Positions 11,801 through 23,704 of a DNA stretch of 64,000 bases are shown piece after piece. Position numbers and translations under genes: made by a program. Position 1 is the stretch's first letter. Each line of letters starts with the position of its first letter. The notes beneath the pieces are model-generated. The model was not told where the DNA came from. It made no database searches and worked only from the letters and a program-made list of their open reading frames with translations. The DNA is from Trebouxia sp. TZW2008 (taxonomy: Eukaryota; Chlorophyta; Trebouxiophyceae; Trebouxiales; Trebouxiaceae): contig BDIU01000370.1 in NCBI GenBank assembly GCA_002118135.1, forward strand, positions 62,001-126,000, in the 5' to 3' direction.

Positions 11801-14657
11801 CTGCATGTGCTATGCCGTTTTGCTACATCAAATGCTGGTGTGTTTTCTTGGATACGCTAGTGTGTTACAGTTCAGCACAAGAGCCTCAAGCAGTGAATGT
11901 ATGTACTCAAACCCTACTATTTTGGGCAATCTTATGCATGCAAACATGTCAAACGTGCTTTCCACACCTTGTTGTACTGTAGCACCAGTCCTTGCTGATC
12001 ATTTCGGCGCTACCTATCAGCATTATTACAGCTTTGCATCTGATGATATTGCTTTGCGCTGCTGATTGTGAGGCTTTGCATGGCAGTCATAAAAGACGTT
12101 GCACAATGCTGACACAGATGCAGGAGCCGCGTCACCAGATTACCAATCCTGAAAACCATTTTGACAATGCAAATGGTGGGCCGCTTGGGCAGCTGTGCTG
12201 ACTTCATGGCAGCAGCACTCACTCTTATCAAGCATGCCTGTTTGTTGTGAAGCCAACTGAACGTGGGCACCTACTGCGTATCATGCTGCATGCTGTTAAT
12301 TAGCTTGGGAAGGCTTAATGCTGTGTTGTGTTGACCTAATGGGCAGGGCCATTGCAGCAGGGGCAGTTCCTGACCCCTAAGGATTGTCCAGGGAAGACCT
12401 GGTGATGCAAGTAGCAGAAATATATGATTATTCTTCTTGTTCTTGCAGGGGCCCCAGTGCCAGACCCCCAGGGGCTTTCCAGGGACGACTTGATGATGCA
12501 AGGACAGAGGCCGCATCAGGCAGAAGCTCACAAGCGAGCATCTGACAGTGGCATCATTTTGCAGCACAAGAAGCGGCGCTCTAGCAACACTGGGTAAATG
12601 CTTCTCAGTGCTTGTTACTGTCAGCCGCTACAATCATTCTGACTCAGCCAAGGTAGTTACAATTGCTGCCTGTCTACAAACAATGATAGGGTTTGCAACA
12701 ATGTGTATGAGCCTAGGGCTTTATTGTTCATGCTGTCATGCATGGTCAGCTTTGCTTGCTTGTGTGATTGCAAGCACTGTTCAAGAGTTTGGCTTGCAAA
12801 CACAGTGATGCAAGATCTTGACCTTTAGTGCCCTTGTGCAACCATGTCGCCAATTGTGCAATCTGCTTCAGGCCCAGTCCTGCTGTATTAGCCATACATC
12901 AGCTGCAAGCTGTGGTGTTTTGTGCATCAGGATTGTGAAGCGTCACTTTCCTGCTGCACCTCAGCTGCAGACCCAGTTGTATCAGTGTGTTGCAGCGGGA
13001 GCGCAAAGCTGTGGGAGCGTGTCAGCAACCCATCAGGTATTGCACAATGCCAAACGCACCATGCATTCCTTACTCATGACCACAGAGGTTCAGTGTCATC
13101 AGCATGTGGCTTCAATAATGTGATGTGCCGCCTGCCTTAAGAGCCCAGACATACTGCCAAATCCCATGTTCGCAATGCATATAAAATGCTGACCAGACCA
13201 GCAACCTGTGACCCTCTGGCTCTGCATGTCCATCCTTACATACTGACAGGCTGCAAGAAGTGTATCTGGATGTCATGAGCCATGAATCTGTCTGTGACTG
13301 ACGTGTTGTTGTGAGATTGGCTGCAATGCCATGTTGGCAGTGAGTATCGTCAAGCACCTGGCATGCAAGCTGTCTATTGGCAGTGATTTTGTACTATGGA
13401 TCACACAACAGGCGAGCTTAGAAGCTGAAGTCTTGCAGACACAGGGAGCACATTTTGGCTTGGAGCACCCACCTTGAATTGGACGAAGGCCAACAACCTG
13501 AGTATAGTGCGCAGCCATGACATTGAAGCTTGTGAGAGCCTCCTTGAGACATACTTCATGCAGGTACAGTTGTCTTGCCAGTGTGTTTGACACATTGTTC
13601 ATGCCTGTCACATGCTTGTGTCACATCACACGAAGACTTTGCATGAATGCACAGAAGTGTGTCTGGCTTGAGCTGACAGGCTGTGCATTAAAGTTCTACT
13701 GTCTTTCATGCTGACTTTACATTGAGACTTTGTGCAACACACTGCAGCAGCTGCTGCATTGACCAGAAAATTTGAGCAAAACCATTGTGATCTACGTTAG
13801 AACACACATCTCAGCAAGGACGACAGTCCTGTCACAGCTGTTCAAAGCAAACATTGGGGTTATAATTGCAGGCTGACTACGCTCTTAGCAGGTTGGTGGC
13901 TTTGAAAGACCGCACTGAAGCAACTGAGAGTCTGGCAAAGATGCATCTTGCTCAGCGGCGCAATGAGCTTGTGTCTTTTGACTTGATGATGACAGTCATC
14001 TCCATCAACATAGGCTTCTTTGGTGCTGTGGCTGCGCTCTTTGGCATGAATCTGTGGCTAGCTGGAAGCAACGCACCCAAGGTAAGCTGGAGACTCAGAG
14101 CTTACTTGGACACGAGAGTATCTGTGACACCACTCACACCTAAGCTGATGCATATGCCGCACAATTTCGCACATAAGACAGATTTTGCAGTTGCCATTGC
14201 TGAAGGTGCTGCATCTGTATTGTACTGTAGCCTGAGCTGCAGCTGCGCTGTTACTTGCCGACCACGAGTGCTGAGCATCAAGCCACAACTGGTCCCACGT
14301 TGTTGGAGTTGTATTGTTGCAGCTGGTTGTCTTACAGTGAGATTGCTCAGCAAATTGAACAGCTTGAACACTGCATGTGTCACCGCTTCAATGTGTTGTC
14401 ATACTTTCAAGATCTGTTGCATCATGCTTGCTGCGAGACGATTGCAATGTCAATGCTTGTTATGCCACTCAGCCTGGCATCGTATGAATTGTCTCATGAC
14501 CATATGCCAGGCAGACTCACATTACTGGTTTATTTGTATGCAGGAGGCTTTCATCATATGCGTGGTTCTGGCTTTGATACTGTCAACTGGAATCATGTTC
14601 ACGATATTTGCTTATGCAAGGCATCACCAGCTATTGCTAATTCCTTCAGCACCTTGA
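8821..14657 (+). CDS. MRS2: MRS2/CorA-type magnesium channel
   Basis: Two-transmembrane Mg2+ channel of the CorA-MRS2 family. Exons: 8821-8994 (or 9000 with a GC donor), 9136-9204, 9521-9747, 10325-10475, 10979-11062, 11325-11469, 12449-12593, uncertain exon(s) between 12594 and 13510, an exon ending 13563, 13872-14081 and 14544-14657. Family marks in order: 'SRSWLKLDDQG', 'HRDLRLLDPE', 'VFIREKALVIHLES', 'LPYELRALEGAL', 'LEDILDDDADMADMYLARR', 'ACESLLETYFMQ', then the selectivity motif GMN in 'AALFGMNLW' after TM1, and TM2 'AFIICVVLALILSTGIMFTI'. An intron separates GMN from TM2. The insert 'QHKKRRSSNTG' (12449-12593) is low-complexity. Introns carry echo copies of three exon edges and a hairpin repeat near 9856. 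Plant homologues act in plasma, plastid, vacuole or mitochondrial membranes; location here is unknown. Confidence 0.88.
9856..9928 (+). repeat. Hairpin/T-C-tract element, copy 1
   Basis: GGGCTGCTTCC..GGGGCTC then ACGC TGATCG GCGT and a T/C tract. Sense orientation in an MRS2 intron. Divergent, but both stems can still form using G-T pairs. Confidence 0.8.
10123..10370 (+). repeat. Echo of MRS2 exon start (202-bp offset)
   Basis: GGCAGAGTGCAATATCCACA at 10123 mirrors GGCAGAGCGCAATGCTCACA at 10325, each after an AG acceptor, and continues for about 45 bases. Confidence 0.85.
11401..11667 (+). repeat. Echo of MRS2 exon 3' end (195-bp offset)
   Basis: 11401-11469 and 11596-11664 encode the same 'TDDERRTSTSGR' end. 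The downstream copy has AG/ATGC where the first has AG/GTTC, so its donor is lost. Confidence 0.88.
12354..12510 (+). repeat. Echo of MRS2 exon start (90-bp offset)
   Basis: 12359-12415 resembles 12449-12505, both after CAG. The upstream copy has an in-frame TAA. Confidence 0.8.
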
Positions 14658-14907
14658 GCTCAGCAATGTAACTAGACCTGTGAAAAGACACGCAAAGCAT
14701 GCTTTGATAGACATGTCATCCAAAACGCAATGTCAAGTCAACTTGACAGACAGCGGAAGATTGTGTTTGCAAACTGAGTACCTCTTGACACCAACAGACC
14801 GTTTGATAAAAGGACCAGAAGTTGAAACAGGAGGCCATGGAGGCACAGAAGTACGCACAACTGTCTGTCACTGTTGCAGCTAAACCACAATCAGGCAAAC
14901 AAGCTTG
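14658..14907. other. Convergent spacer
   Basis: About 250 bases between the magnesium-channel stop and the zinc-finger stop, presumably the 3' ends of both transcripts. No gene seen. Confidence 0.5.
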
Positions 14908-16608
14908 TCACTGCAGACTGTCCATGACCAACTGAGGATTGACAGGCATTGCAGACTCCTGTGGCACAGCTTCAGAGTCAACATGCTGTACAGCTTCTGC
15001 ATTTGCATGCGCATTGTCTATCACATGGCCTGCCTCCGGTGCTTGCTGCTGGTCCATCACAACACCCCCATCCTGCCTCAATCCAGACACATGATTCTGG
15101 TCATGTTGCATAGCCATGGGCAGTGGCAGCTGCTGTTGCATGTGAGAAAGGTGCTCCTGGCCTTGGTGCATTGGAGGCAGCTGCTCTGCCTCAGCAGAGG
15201 CAGGCTGAATGGGCTCGACTGATGACCCCTGCCCATGAGCTGCTTGCATGTGCCTCTGCAAGTTGCTACGCTGCGCTGCTGAGTACATGCAGCCCTCCTG
15301 GTCGCACTTGAAGGGCTTCTCAGCTGTGTGGATGCGCTTGTGCCTGACCAGATTGGCCAGCTGAGAGAAAGCTGAGGTGCAGTTGGGCCAGTCGCAGTGG
15401 TAGGGGCGCTCGCCAGTGTGAGCCTGCATGTGCCTCTTGACGTTGGCCAACTGGGCAGCACAGAAGTTACAGCCCGGGTGAGTGCAGTGAAAGCGCTTCT
15501 CGCCCCTGTGAGCACGCTGGTGCCGGACCAGGTTGCTGGACTGTGAGAAGGCAGCGCTGCAGCCGGGCTCTGTGCACTTGTACGGCTTCTCTGAGGAGTG
15601 GGACTGCATGTGCCTGTGCAGATTGCTCTGCTGGGCTGCAGCAAAGTTGCAGCCTGGGTGGGTGCACACGTAGGGCTTCTCCCCAGTGTGGGTGCGCATG
15701 TGGACTGTCAGATGGTCCACCCTAGCAAAGCTGGCTGTGCAGCCCTCCTGAGTGCATCTGTATGGCTTCTCTCCAGCATGCAGGCGCTGATGCTCCTTGA
15801 GGTTGCAGCCTTCACAGGCGACAAACTCACAGCCAGGGTGGCGACAGCGGCGTGGGGGCCTGGGGCGGGTGTGAATGCGGCTGTGCACTGTCAAGTTGGA
15901 CTTGCGCTTGCTTGCAAAGCCACAGCCTGGCTCAGGACAGCGGAAGGGTCTGTCTGCAGGGTCAGAGAGAGCGTCCTGTAGCGGCGTGCCTGATTGGGAG
16001 ACTATGGGAAACTCAGTGCTGGTGGCTGCCTGTTGCTGTTGCAGTGCTGCTGCCACAATTGAAGGCATCATGAGACCTGCTCCTGGCTGTGTAATGTCAT
16101 ACATCAGCCCATCTACCTGTGGTTGCACTGTAGCCTCCATGGGAAGCGCTGGGGCCTGCTGAAGAGGCTGGCCTTGCTCTGGAACAGGAGGCTGACCATT
16201 GAGATCTGCGACTGTTGGGAGCTGGTGAGCAGGAAACGCAAGCTGTGTCCCAGGAAGGCCTGGAGCCAATGACTCAGGAGCGCCATTGCTTGGGAGCTCT
16301 GGTTGGAACAGAAGAGGGGGCAGCTCCTGTACCACCTGCTGTGGGTGAGCAGGGGCGTGTGGCTCAGTGAGATATTCCTGAGCTGCCTCAAGCTTCAGAT
16401 CTTGCTGAGGCTGGGGCTGAGCCTGAGGGTTTGAGTCGACAGCAATCTCCTCCGCAGAGGGCTCTTGAGGCTGACTGCCAGCTGACTGAGTGGCAGCAGA
16501 GTTGCCGGATGCAGACGAAGCTCCTGGTCGACGAGGATCGTGTGAGTGTTTGGCCTGCTTTGGTACATCTGCCTCAAGAGGCTCTCCAGGGCGTTTCTCG
16601 GCCAGCAT
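14908..16608 (-). CDS. Eight-finger C2H2 zinc finger protein (TFIIIA-like array)
   Basis: A frame without an apparent intron; I take the ATG at 16608 because an acceptor-like CCTGCAG lies just before it, though the frame stays open to 16740. The first about 240 residues are Pro/Gln-rich and low-complexity. Eight C2H2 fingers follow, from 'FRCPEPGCGFASKRKSNL' to 'FKCDQEGCMYSAAQRSNL', each with a C-x4-C spacing (CxxxGC) and H-x3-H, joined by TGEKPY-type linkers. A Gln/Met/His-rich tail closes the protein. The C-x4-C first pair and run of linked fingers resemble TFIIIA and plant TFIIIA-like factors, but the long N-terminal region is not TFIIIA. From finger 4 onward two finger types alternate. 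Likely nuclear and nucleic-acid binding; target unknown. Confidence 0.85.
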   Translation of the reverse strand: MLAEKRPGEPLEADVPKQAKHSHDPRRPGASSASGNSAATQSAGSQPQEPSAEEIAVDSNPQAQPQPQQDLKLEAAQEYLTEPHAPAHPQQVVQELPPLLFQPELPSNGAPESLAPGLPGTQLAFPAHQLPTVADLNGQPPVPEQGQPLQQAPALPMEATVQPQVDGLMYDITQPGAGLMMPSIVAAALQQQQAATSTEFPIVSQSGTPLQDALSDPADRPFRCPEPGCGFASKRKSNLTVHSRIHTRPRPPRRCRHPGCEFVACEGCNLKEHQRLHAGEKPYRCTQEGCTASFARVDHLTVHMRTHTGEKPYVCTHPGCNFAAAQQSNLHRHMQSHSSEKPYKCTEPGCSAAFSQSSNLVRHQRAHRGEKRFHCTHPGCNFCAAQLANVKRHMQAHTGERPYHCDWPNCTSAFSQLANLVRHKRIHTAEKPFKCDQEGCMYSAAQRSNLQRHMQAAHGQGSSVEPIQPASAEAEQLPPMHQGQEHLSHMQQQLPLPMAMQHDQNHVSGLRQDGGVVMDQQQAPEAGHVIDNAHANAEAVQHVDSEAVPQESAMPVNPQLVMDSLQ

Positions 16609-17426
16609 TTGAAAACACCTGCAGGCACAACTCGAACAAGTCAGCGGCAAGGCCCAACAGGGTAGCACCAGGGCAACAGTACAACTGCTTGTTGTCATCT
16701 CTGGGACTCTGGCTGGTGTCTTACCAAGAGTCTGGCGCAAGTAACTCCCCGACAGCTGCGCCTCGTTTGGACTCTCGTGCGCGTTCAGCGAGAAGAAGAA
16801 GCCGTTAGTGCGTTTGCCTCAAGGAAGAAGTACGCGTTGCAAGTTTCGAAGAACAAGAGGCAAAGCTTTCTGAACCAACGCCGCTGTCCTTTCAAGGGGT
16901 TACGTAACAAGAAGCTGACGCGCCCAACAAATGTGCTTGAATACTTCTTCTGCATCTGAGGGCCTCAGGCTAGTCTGGAGCTGTGAAGTGTTTTGGCAGG
17001 GCGCTGCAGGCGAGGCGCTCCGGTTGATCACGTCAGCTGCACGGGTGAGCTTTGCACGGGCAATTATTGTAGTTGACTCAAGCCATTCGTGCCGTGAAGC
17101 ATTGCCAATTTGCAAAGTCAAATGTCATTTCAAATTAATCATTTCAAATTAATGTTGGACAGGTTGTGATTCTCTCTAGCGAATGCTGCGGCAGATGTGA
17201 GCGTGCAGACGTTGCTCAAAACTCAGGGCACATGAATTTCAGGCAGCCCTGTCACTACATGCTTTTGGATCCCGAAATCTTATTCAATATTGACTGGCAG
17301 GTGAGCCTCCTAACTTTGCATGCAAGCCTGATTGCTTGCAGCCCAGCATGTTCTTGCATACATTAGCTGCGCATTTCTGCTCCTGATTGCTCTTGAAGAG
17401 CAAAAAAGGGGCGCCACGGTCTATCC

Positions 17427-17482
17427 GAGGCCTCTCAAACACGCCTAGCGGCACAGACTTTTTCTTTTTTTCTTTTCTTCTT
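17427..17482 (+). repeat. Hairpin/T-C-tract element, partial copy
   Basis: Shows GAGGCCTCTC, ACGCCTAGCGGC and CAGACTTTTTCTTTTT in the same order as the full copies. Confidence 0.55.
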
Positions 17483-17653
17483 GCGTACTGTGCATCTAAA
17501 TGAAAGAGGTTCAAAGCTTTGTCAGGGGTGTAGCAATGCAGCTCTGCCATCACAACAATGGCACAATGATGGATGCTGCTGTATGACACGTGCTGCAGCT
17601 GCTGCTGTGTGTACCTGCAGGCTTCCAACCAACAAGCCATACATAGCCAGCCC

Positions 17654-17732
17654 AGGCTGCCTCTTTAAACAGAGGCTGTCGCTATAACGCCTGATGGCGT
17701 AGACTTTTCTCCTTCTTTTCTTTTCTTTCTAA
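17654..17732 (+). repeat. Hairpin/T-C-tract element, copy 2
   Basis: GGCTGCCTCTTTAAACAGAG GC, then ACGCCTGATGGCGT and a long T/C tract. Intergenic, 70 bases past the peroxiredoxin stop, on the opposite strand. Confidence 0.88.
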
Positions 17733-17803
17733 ACATAGCCAGCAGTTGCACATGAAAAACAGCAGCCCCATCCAGGGTTTGTGTCCCCCGCACTGCCCTC
17801 TCA

Positions 17804-19200
17804 TCACAGATCCTTTCCTTCATAGTGGGGTGAGGGACTGTTGTGTTGACTCTTGAGAGCCTGCAGTTTCTTAATGCAGGCCAGCAGCTCCTCTGCTGTT
17901 GACTGCTTCACCTGCCCTGGCTCCTCAACCAACTGCATAGCAATTGACAAGTCAGCCCAAGCCCTGACTTTCTGTTGGTTCTGTTGTTTCTGTCTTTTGC
18001 TTTGCTTTTTTTCTCTTTTCCTGCTTTCTGTTTCTTTTCAATTCAGCCACAGCTCTTGAGTTTGAAACTGCTGGCTGCATTCGTGCACAATGCTGATTTG
18101 GCAGACCACGCCATGCACTGATATGCAGCTTCAAGTAATGTTGATTTGCTTGAGCCAACTGCGGGCATTTGATACAGCAATGCAACTACAAAGCTCGAAC
18201 CCTATGTGCAGAAGCTGGGTTTGTCATGCAGTCATGTTGGCAAAGAACATACCAGCTTGAGTAGGACACTGTCTTCAATCAGCGCTGCATACCTGCAGCA
18301 CCAAAAATCCCTCAAGATTAGATATTTCAGATGAATCAACAACAGAGTTGTGCAGCCTCGACAATCATTTCAGCCTCAACTTGTGGGTCTTGTGGGTCAA
18401 ATGGCATTCATTGAGCTACACCTTGCAGGGCCTTGTGGTCAAAGTGCCATGGAAAGAAAGAACAATGGGTTCCCATAAGCAGTACCTTTGCGATCTAGGT
18501 CCTGGTGCATCAAACTGATTCTCATCCAGACCCAGCATGCGAGTCCATGCTCCTTTGGTGTCTGCCCACACTTCTATTTTGCTGCCGGTTAGGCCGACCT
18601 TGTCTGCCCACTTTGAAACCTCCTCAGGCTCCGCAACAGCCAGGCATACCACTTTATGCAAACCTGCCTCCTCGAGTTTGTCTACCTGCAAAGGGGACAG
18701 CAGGATGATGTTTGCTTGTGACTTGCATCAGAGACCAAGGGAGCTCTAGCAGACGCAACTTGCGCACAAGCGGTGTGCTGAGATGCACTGCACGTACATT
18801 ATTGAGATAGCTTGGCACATGCTTCTCTGAGCAGGCTGGGCCCATGTCAGGTACACCAAAAACACCAACGAGGTGACCCTGCAACACCGTTTCGAAGGGT
18901 CAAACCTGCTGTTAGAGTCCAAGTGTAAGACCTTTTCGTAAACGAGTTTACCTTAAAGATATCTCTGACTGTTTTCTTGCCACCAGGCTGAAATAGACAT
19001 AGGTCTTCTCGTAAAGATAGGTCTCGTCGTCGGTTCAGGCCAATGTGACAGGCTACACTGCGCAGGTCAGAGTTTTTGTGCCCTTCTGGAACGTCGTGAT
19101 TATCGCTCTGTACCCGCGCGTTCACCAAGGCCGCGGAGCTGCAAGTCAAAGATCGGCCAAGCAACGACAACTGGTGTGAACGTCTCAGCGTTCGAAGCAT
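17804..19200 (-). CDS. Peroxiredoxin (type II/PRX5-like) with altered active-site loop
   Basis: Thiol peroxidase fold. Exons (minus): a first region from ATG 19200, then 18952-18987 (or one continuous exon 18952-19200), 18798-18878, 18486-18685, 18293-18356, 17804-17932; all junction phases agree. The basic, Ser/Arg-rich start ('MLRTLRRSHQLSLLGRS') looks like a mitochondrial or plastid presequence. Family marks: 'PGGKKTVRDIFK', 'GHLVGVFGVP', 'CSEKHVPSYL', 'VWADTKGAWTRMLGL', 'PRSQR'. The peroxidatic Cys is present, but the loop that normally reads P-x3-T-x2-C reads PDMGPAC: one residue shorter, with the conserved Thr missing. The expected early 'VGDxLP' strand was not found. It may therefore be a poor peroxidase or have another role. 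The C-terminus is longer than usual and Lys/Glu-rich. Confidence 0.8.
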
Positions 19201-19522
19201 AACGTGCGCTCAACTATGCGCGCCAACTGAGCTTTATCAATGGCGGATGTTCGGAGGACGGGACGTGACGAAGCAATCACGCACAGACATCGCAGCTCAA
19301 GAATTGAGGAAACTCGAAGGTAACCAATCCCACGTGATAAAACGCTCAACAGGAGCATTGCACACTCATCCGTGCAGGTGCAAGGCATTGTCACTCTTAA
19401 AGGTAGTTGACAGAGCGTTGTATACAATACAATATCTTGCTTCAATTTAAAAAAGCTTTGCAATGTTCTGCCATGCTCAGGAGACCTGCGGAATGACAGC
19501 CATGCTTTTGCCATACACATCT
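19201..19522. other. Spacer between peroxiredoxin and PRMT7
   Basis: Holds the peroxiredoxin promoter and the PRMT7 3' UTR. A plus-strand ATG at 19240 opens 26 codons ending at a GTAACC donor, followed by a possible tiny exon near 19378, but nothing recognisable follows. I do not call a gene. Confidence 0.3.
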
Positions 19523-22500
19523 TCAATTTTGACGCTGCTCTTCAGCTACAAATGTGATGTCTCCACACGAGCTGTCAAGCTCAGTGTGGCATGCAATAGC
19601 TGACACAGAGGTCAAGGCTTTGCCATTGCGTTCAACTGCTGCTTCATGAGACATGTGCAAAGGGACCGTCAACAGCTGCATAGCCTGCAGCTTGTAACTT
19701 GGACTGCCATCCACAAGCGGGCCATAGCTCTGCAGAACAAACTGTTCTCCCTAAGAAATACGTTACAAGAAGATGTGACAGTTTATTGCCGGCACGAAAG
19801 CTTGAGTGTTGTTACGATATGTGATCCTGGCGATTTCCCAAAGCTTGCTCATCAGTGCAGTTTATCTGCTTCCAGATCACCAGCTAAGTAGACAGATATG
19901 AAACTTCGAGGTGCAGCTGAGGATATTTGAGCGAGCAATACAGCAACAACCTATCAACACATTGCTAATCAGTCTGTGGTCATCATGTCTGGTTTATCAA
20001 TAGATGCATCAGTGGTCATGTAAGCAAACAAGTACAGGTACTACAAACTGAACACTAGAGCTCACCAGCCATTCTGCAGATACTGGTGACAGCTTGTACT
20101 CCATCCATGTGACAAGAGCGTGCATTGTGCCCTGCCCTTGAGCCCTGCAGCGTACACCTCATTAGCTCAACTTGCCTGCTGAGGATTGTTGCTTGCAGGC
20201 GAGGCATCAAGCACAGCGTTATATTCATGGCCAACAGCTACAGTGCAGCCTAGGTGTATCAACGGTGCGCATCATTTGCAAGAGCGCTTGCATCAAATCG
20301 CAAATGAATAATGCATGACATGCAATGCACCGACATCTCATGGCATGGGCAGCACGCTTTGATGCTGAAGTGAGCAAGATAGGCATGAGGCTGCAGCACA
20401 TGGCAAACTTAATCATAGGGCCTGATAGGTAGGATATGATGCTATTTGCATTGGCTGCATGCATTGTAAGCTGGGCATGGGCAAGTCAGCCAAAATACAG
20501 GGGCAAATCTATGTGACATGCTAAAATTTCTTTGACCTGGCGATAGCACTGCCTTGCAGGTCTGACAGCGGTTTTGTGAAGTCACATGCCAGCAGTTGCA
20601 CTCGCTCAGTGACTTCCTTGTAGCTGCCGCCACAGTGCCAAACAGACCTGGTGAGTAATGGGGCAGTTGCACTTAGGGCATTATCCTGTGTGCTCTGAGA
20701 GCCCTCTGTGGCTCCTGAAGTGAAGTATCACAAGGTGCAGCGCTTTGGCAAAAGTTGCTGATACAGTGAGTATAGCTGCTCTGCTTGGCACTGCTCTGTG
20801 CTTGAAGCATCTTGCTGGGCATCACAACAAGTCAAGAGGTAATGCCTGCCTTGCATTGGAAGCTTCAACTGGTGACAAGCTCGCAAGGCTGCATTGTTGC
20901 ATAAGCTGCCTGCAACTGACGTGTTGTGTGCAACAAGCATTTGTGCTCTCCACATAGCGTTTGACAAGTGGCCAAACACTGCAGCAGGAGTTTGAGATGC
21001 TATTACGCTGATGCGCTGAGAATGATATATGAGTGAAAATTCATGATTAGCAAAGTTGCATAGGTGCTCACCTAGTATGGCGTTGCATGGGGTGAGGTCT
21101 ACCCCTAGCTCATGACCAACAGGGGCGCGAGTGCGCCACAGCTCTGGCAAGGATGCCCCAACACCACACACTTGTCCTGCACACACCAGTCCTAGTGTTG
21201 TTGTTTGGCCTATCAAGCTCACTGGATTACTCTTGCTGAGCTATAGCGGTATTGCTGGGAGTGTCATGTATCCCTAGCTCATGGCCAACAGGTGCACCAG
21301 TGCGCTATAGCTCTGGCAAGGATGCCCCGACACTACACATCCACCATGTAAAGACCAATCCTGCTGTTGTTGTGGCTTAACAAGCTGATTGGACCCTTTC
21401 ACAACTATGGCGGGCGCTATATCAATCATAATCTGCAAGCTGCACACTGACAATACCTGCCCTGCAAAGACCAATTTTCCTTCTTGTATCGCTTATTAAG
21501 CTGATTGTATCATGCCCTGCAGACTCATCACCGACAGGCAGGCACGCTGATTGACTGAGCTGCAGTGAGAAGACTCTGGGGAGCAGGACCAATCCAAATG
21601 CCTAGCACACTGGAGTGCATTTCTGCTTGTTGCGTGTGGTGAAAGCAAGCTATACACATAGACATCATTGTAGCACTCACCATTGCGCGTTACTGACACA
21701 ATATGACAAAACCATGCAATCAGTGCAAGGCTGTGTCTTCGCAGCTTCTCTACCTGCGCAAGGGATCATCTGATGGTCAGGCTTGAGCAAGCCAGCTGCC
21801 AGCATTTTGTCTCGCTCATGCCACAACCTGTGGCGGCACATGGAGTTCATGTTCACTGATCTGAACCTTGGCATGGTGCTGTTGCATGTGCTAACATTTG
21901 CAGGGGACAGAATCCTTGACAATGTGCACAACAGGCAGTGTTTCAATGAACAGTACGCTCTTCACTGCAATCTATCAGTGCGCAAGACATGCAATCGCCT
22001 TGCAAAATCTGTGAATATGATGCGCAACGCATGAAACTGGCACGCAGCTTTGGATTTGCATTGAGTCTTGATCTTGAATCAAGTGTATCACCTAAGATTT
22101 GACCACGGCGGGAATGACTCCAGTGATGTGTACCACAGCTCAGACAAGAACACATCCGCTGGAACGACAGGCGCTGCTGTCAGGTCTGCCAACAACGCTG
22201 CTGGATCTGGACTGCCAAAGAGCTGAGGTGCAATGGCTACTGTGATCTTGTGTAGCAGGCCAGCAGCTTTGGCTGCTTGCAAGACATGGCGCTGTTGAGC
22301 AGCATTCTCCTGAATGCAGAGAACAGAATGCAACCCTGTGATGACTATCATGTAAGGATTTGATATGATACGACATTCTGATGCATCACAGGGCATCTGC
22401 GTTGCCGATCCACATGACATTGCACATGCTGTAGGCAAGTGAAGCATTGGATTTGTAGGCTGGCTGGAAGCTGATTAGTGAGATGCTGACATGCTCATGT

Positions 22501-23671
22501 CAATATTCTAAGCAGCTCAATGTGCATAGAAACTCACTTGACTTTCAGGACACCAGGGCTGCACACAGCATACACAATCACAATGCAGCATCAGTCATCA
22601 GGATAAAAGATTGGCTTACTTGCAAGGGTCTGTCAGGGCTGCACCCGCAAGCAGATGACCTCGCGCATCAAGCAACAACATTTGGGTTGCTTCAAAGAGA
22701 AAAAAAGGAAAAAAGAACTGTCTACGCCGTTAGGCGTCACAACGGGAGCCTCTGTCTAAAGAGGCAGCCCGGCATTGCTGCTAGCAAAAGACAGTGGAGA
22801 GCTGCACCTGCAAGCAGATGACCTGGTGGATCATCGGGTGATTTGCAGCCATGAGGATGAGCCATGCACCAGCTCCGGAGGTGATGCAAACAGCCCCAGG
22901 GCCTGCCCTTGCCACTGCTTGCTCAACAGCCCTCCGATACTGATCTGCCCTGTCTGCATCTGTCAACATCCACAACCTGTTTGGACTGGCACCAGGTTCT
23001 GCCAAACTGGCAAAACCCCGCTCAGTCTGGGCTGACATGTCTGCAATTGCCTCGGGCTCAGGTTCTGCCAAACTGCTGCAGTCCTGCTGGATGCTTTGGC
23101 TGGTGCTGTGCGAATGCACAGCATTTGAGTGCTGGGGTGGGCATGTGTTCAAGCCTGCTATGCTGAGGCTTGCGTCATCATGAGTCGCCTGGAGGCGAAG
23201 AACTTGGCCAGGAACTGTGCAGGCAGTGGAACACACACATCACTGCACTGATGCTGCTTTTGCATTGAGACAAGGAATCAATCAGTGCATGGCTGCTGTC
23301 AACATTTGGAAGCCGCAAAAGCATGTATGACAGCTAGTGTCACATGACTTGCAAGCAGCTGCAAGCCTGTGACCAACTATGCAGCAACAAGCCAACAAGG
23401 CCATGTCTTGCGAACTCCAGGTCAGTCAGACAGTCAGCAGTGCCAGCAGTTGATGCACAAGATACAGTCAGGCTTGTGTCTGGCAAATAGTCCTTACCAA
23501 CTGAGACTGCTGGCTGCAGTGCAGTCCAGCATTGCTTCCAATGATCCCGCCACTGCTGCTGAGGAAGCTTGAGGATTGATGCCATGTTGCTGTTGCTGAT
23601 CTTGAGACCGTCTTGACGACTGCCATGTTTAGCATCAGCGCCAGCATCAGCATCAGCAGCAGCACCATCAT

Positions 23672-23704
<33 letters not shown>

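Larger units (their letters stand above)
16609..17803. other. Spacer with possible plus-strand transcript and T/C tracts
   Basis: Promoter side of the zinc-finger gene and 3' flank of the peroxiredoxin. A plus-strand ATG at 16931 starts an open exon ending at a GTGAGC donor near 17044, and a second donor (GGCAG/GTGAGC) lies at about 17300, but no protein family is recognisable; it may be noncoding. Two hairpin/T-C-tract elements (17427-17482 partial, 17654-17732 full) lie here. Confidence 0.35.

Noticed and set aside
15598..15981. Plus-strand frames across the zinc-finger gene
   Set aside because: Cys/Leu-rich shadows of the repetitive finger codons.
23636..23703. Poly-Ala/Leu frame as a transmembrane protein
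   Set aside because: Arises from the CAGCAT/CAGCAG repeat read in another frame of PRMT7 exon 6.
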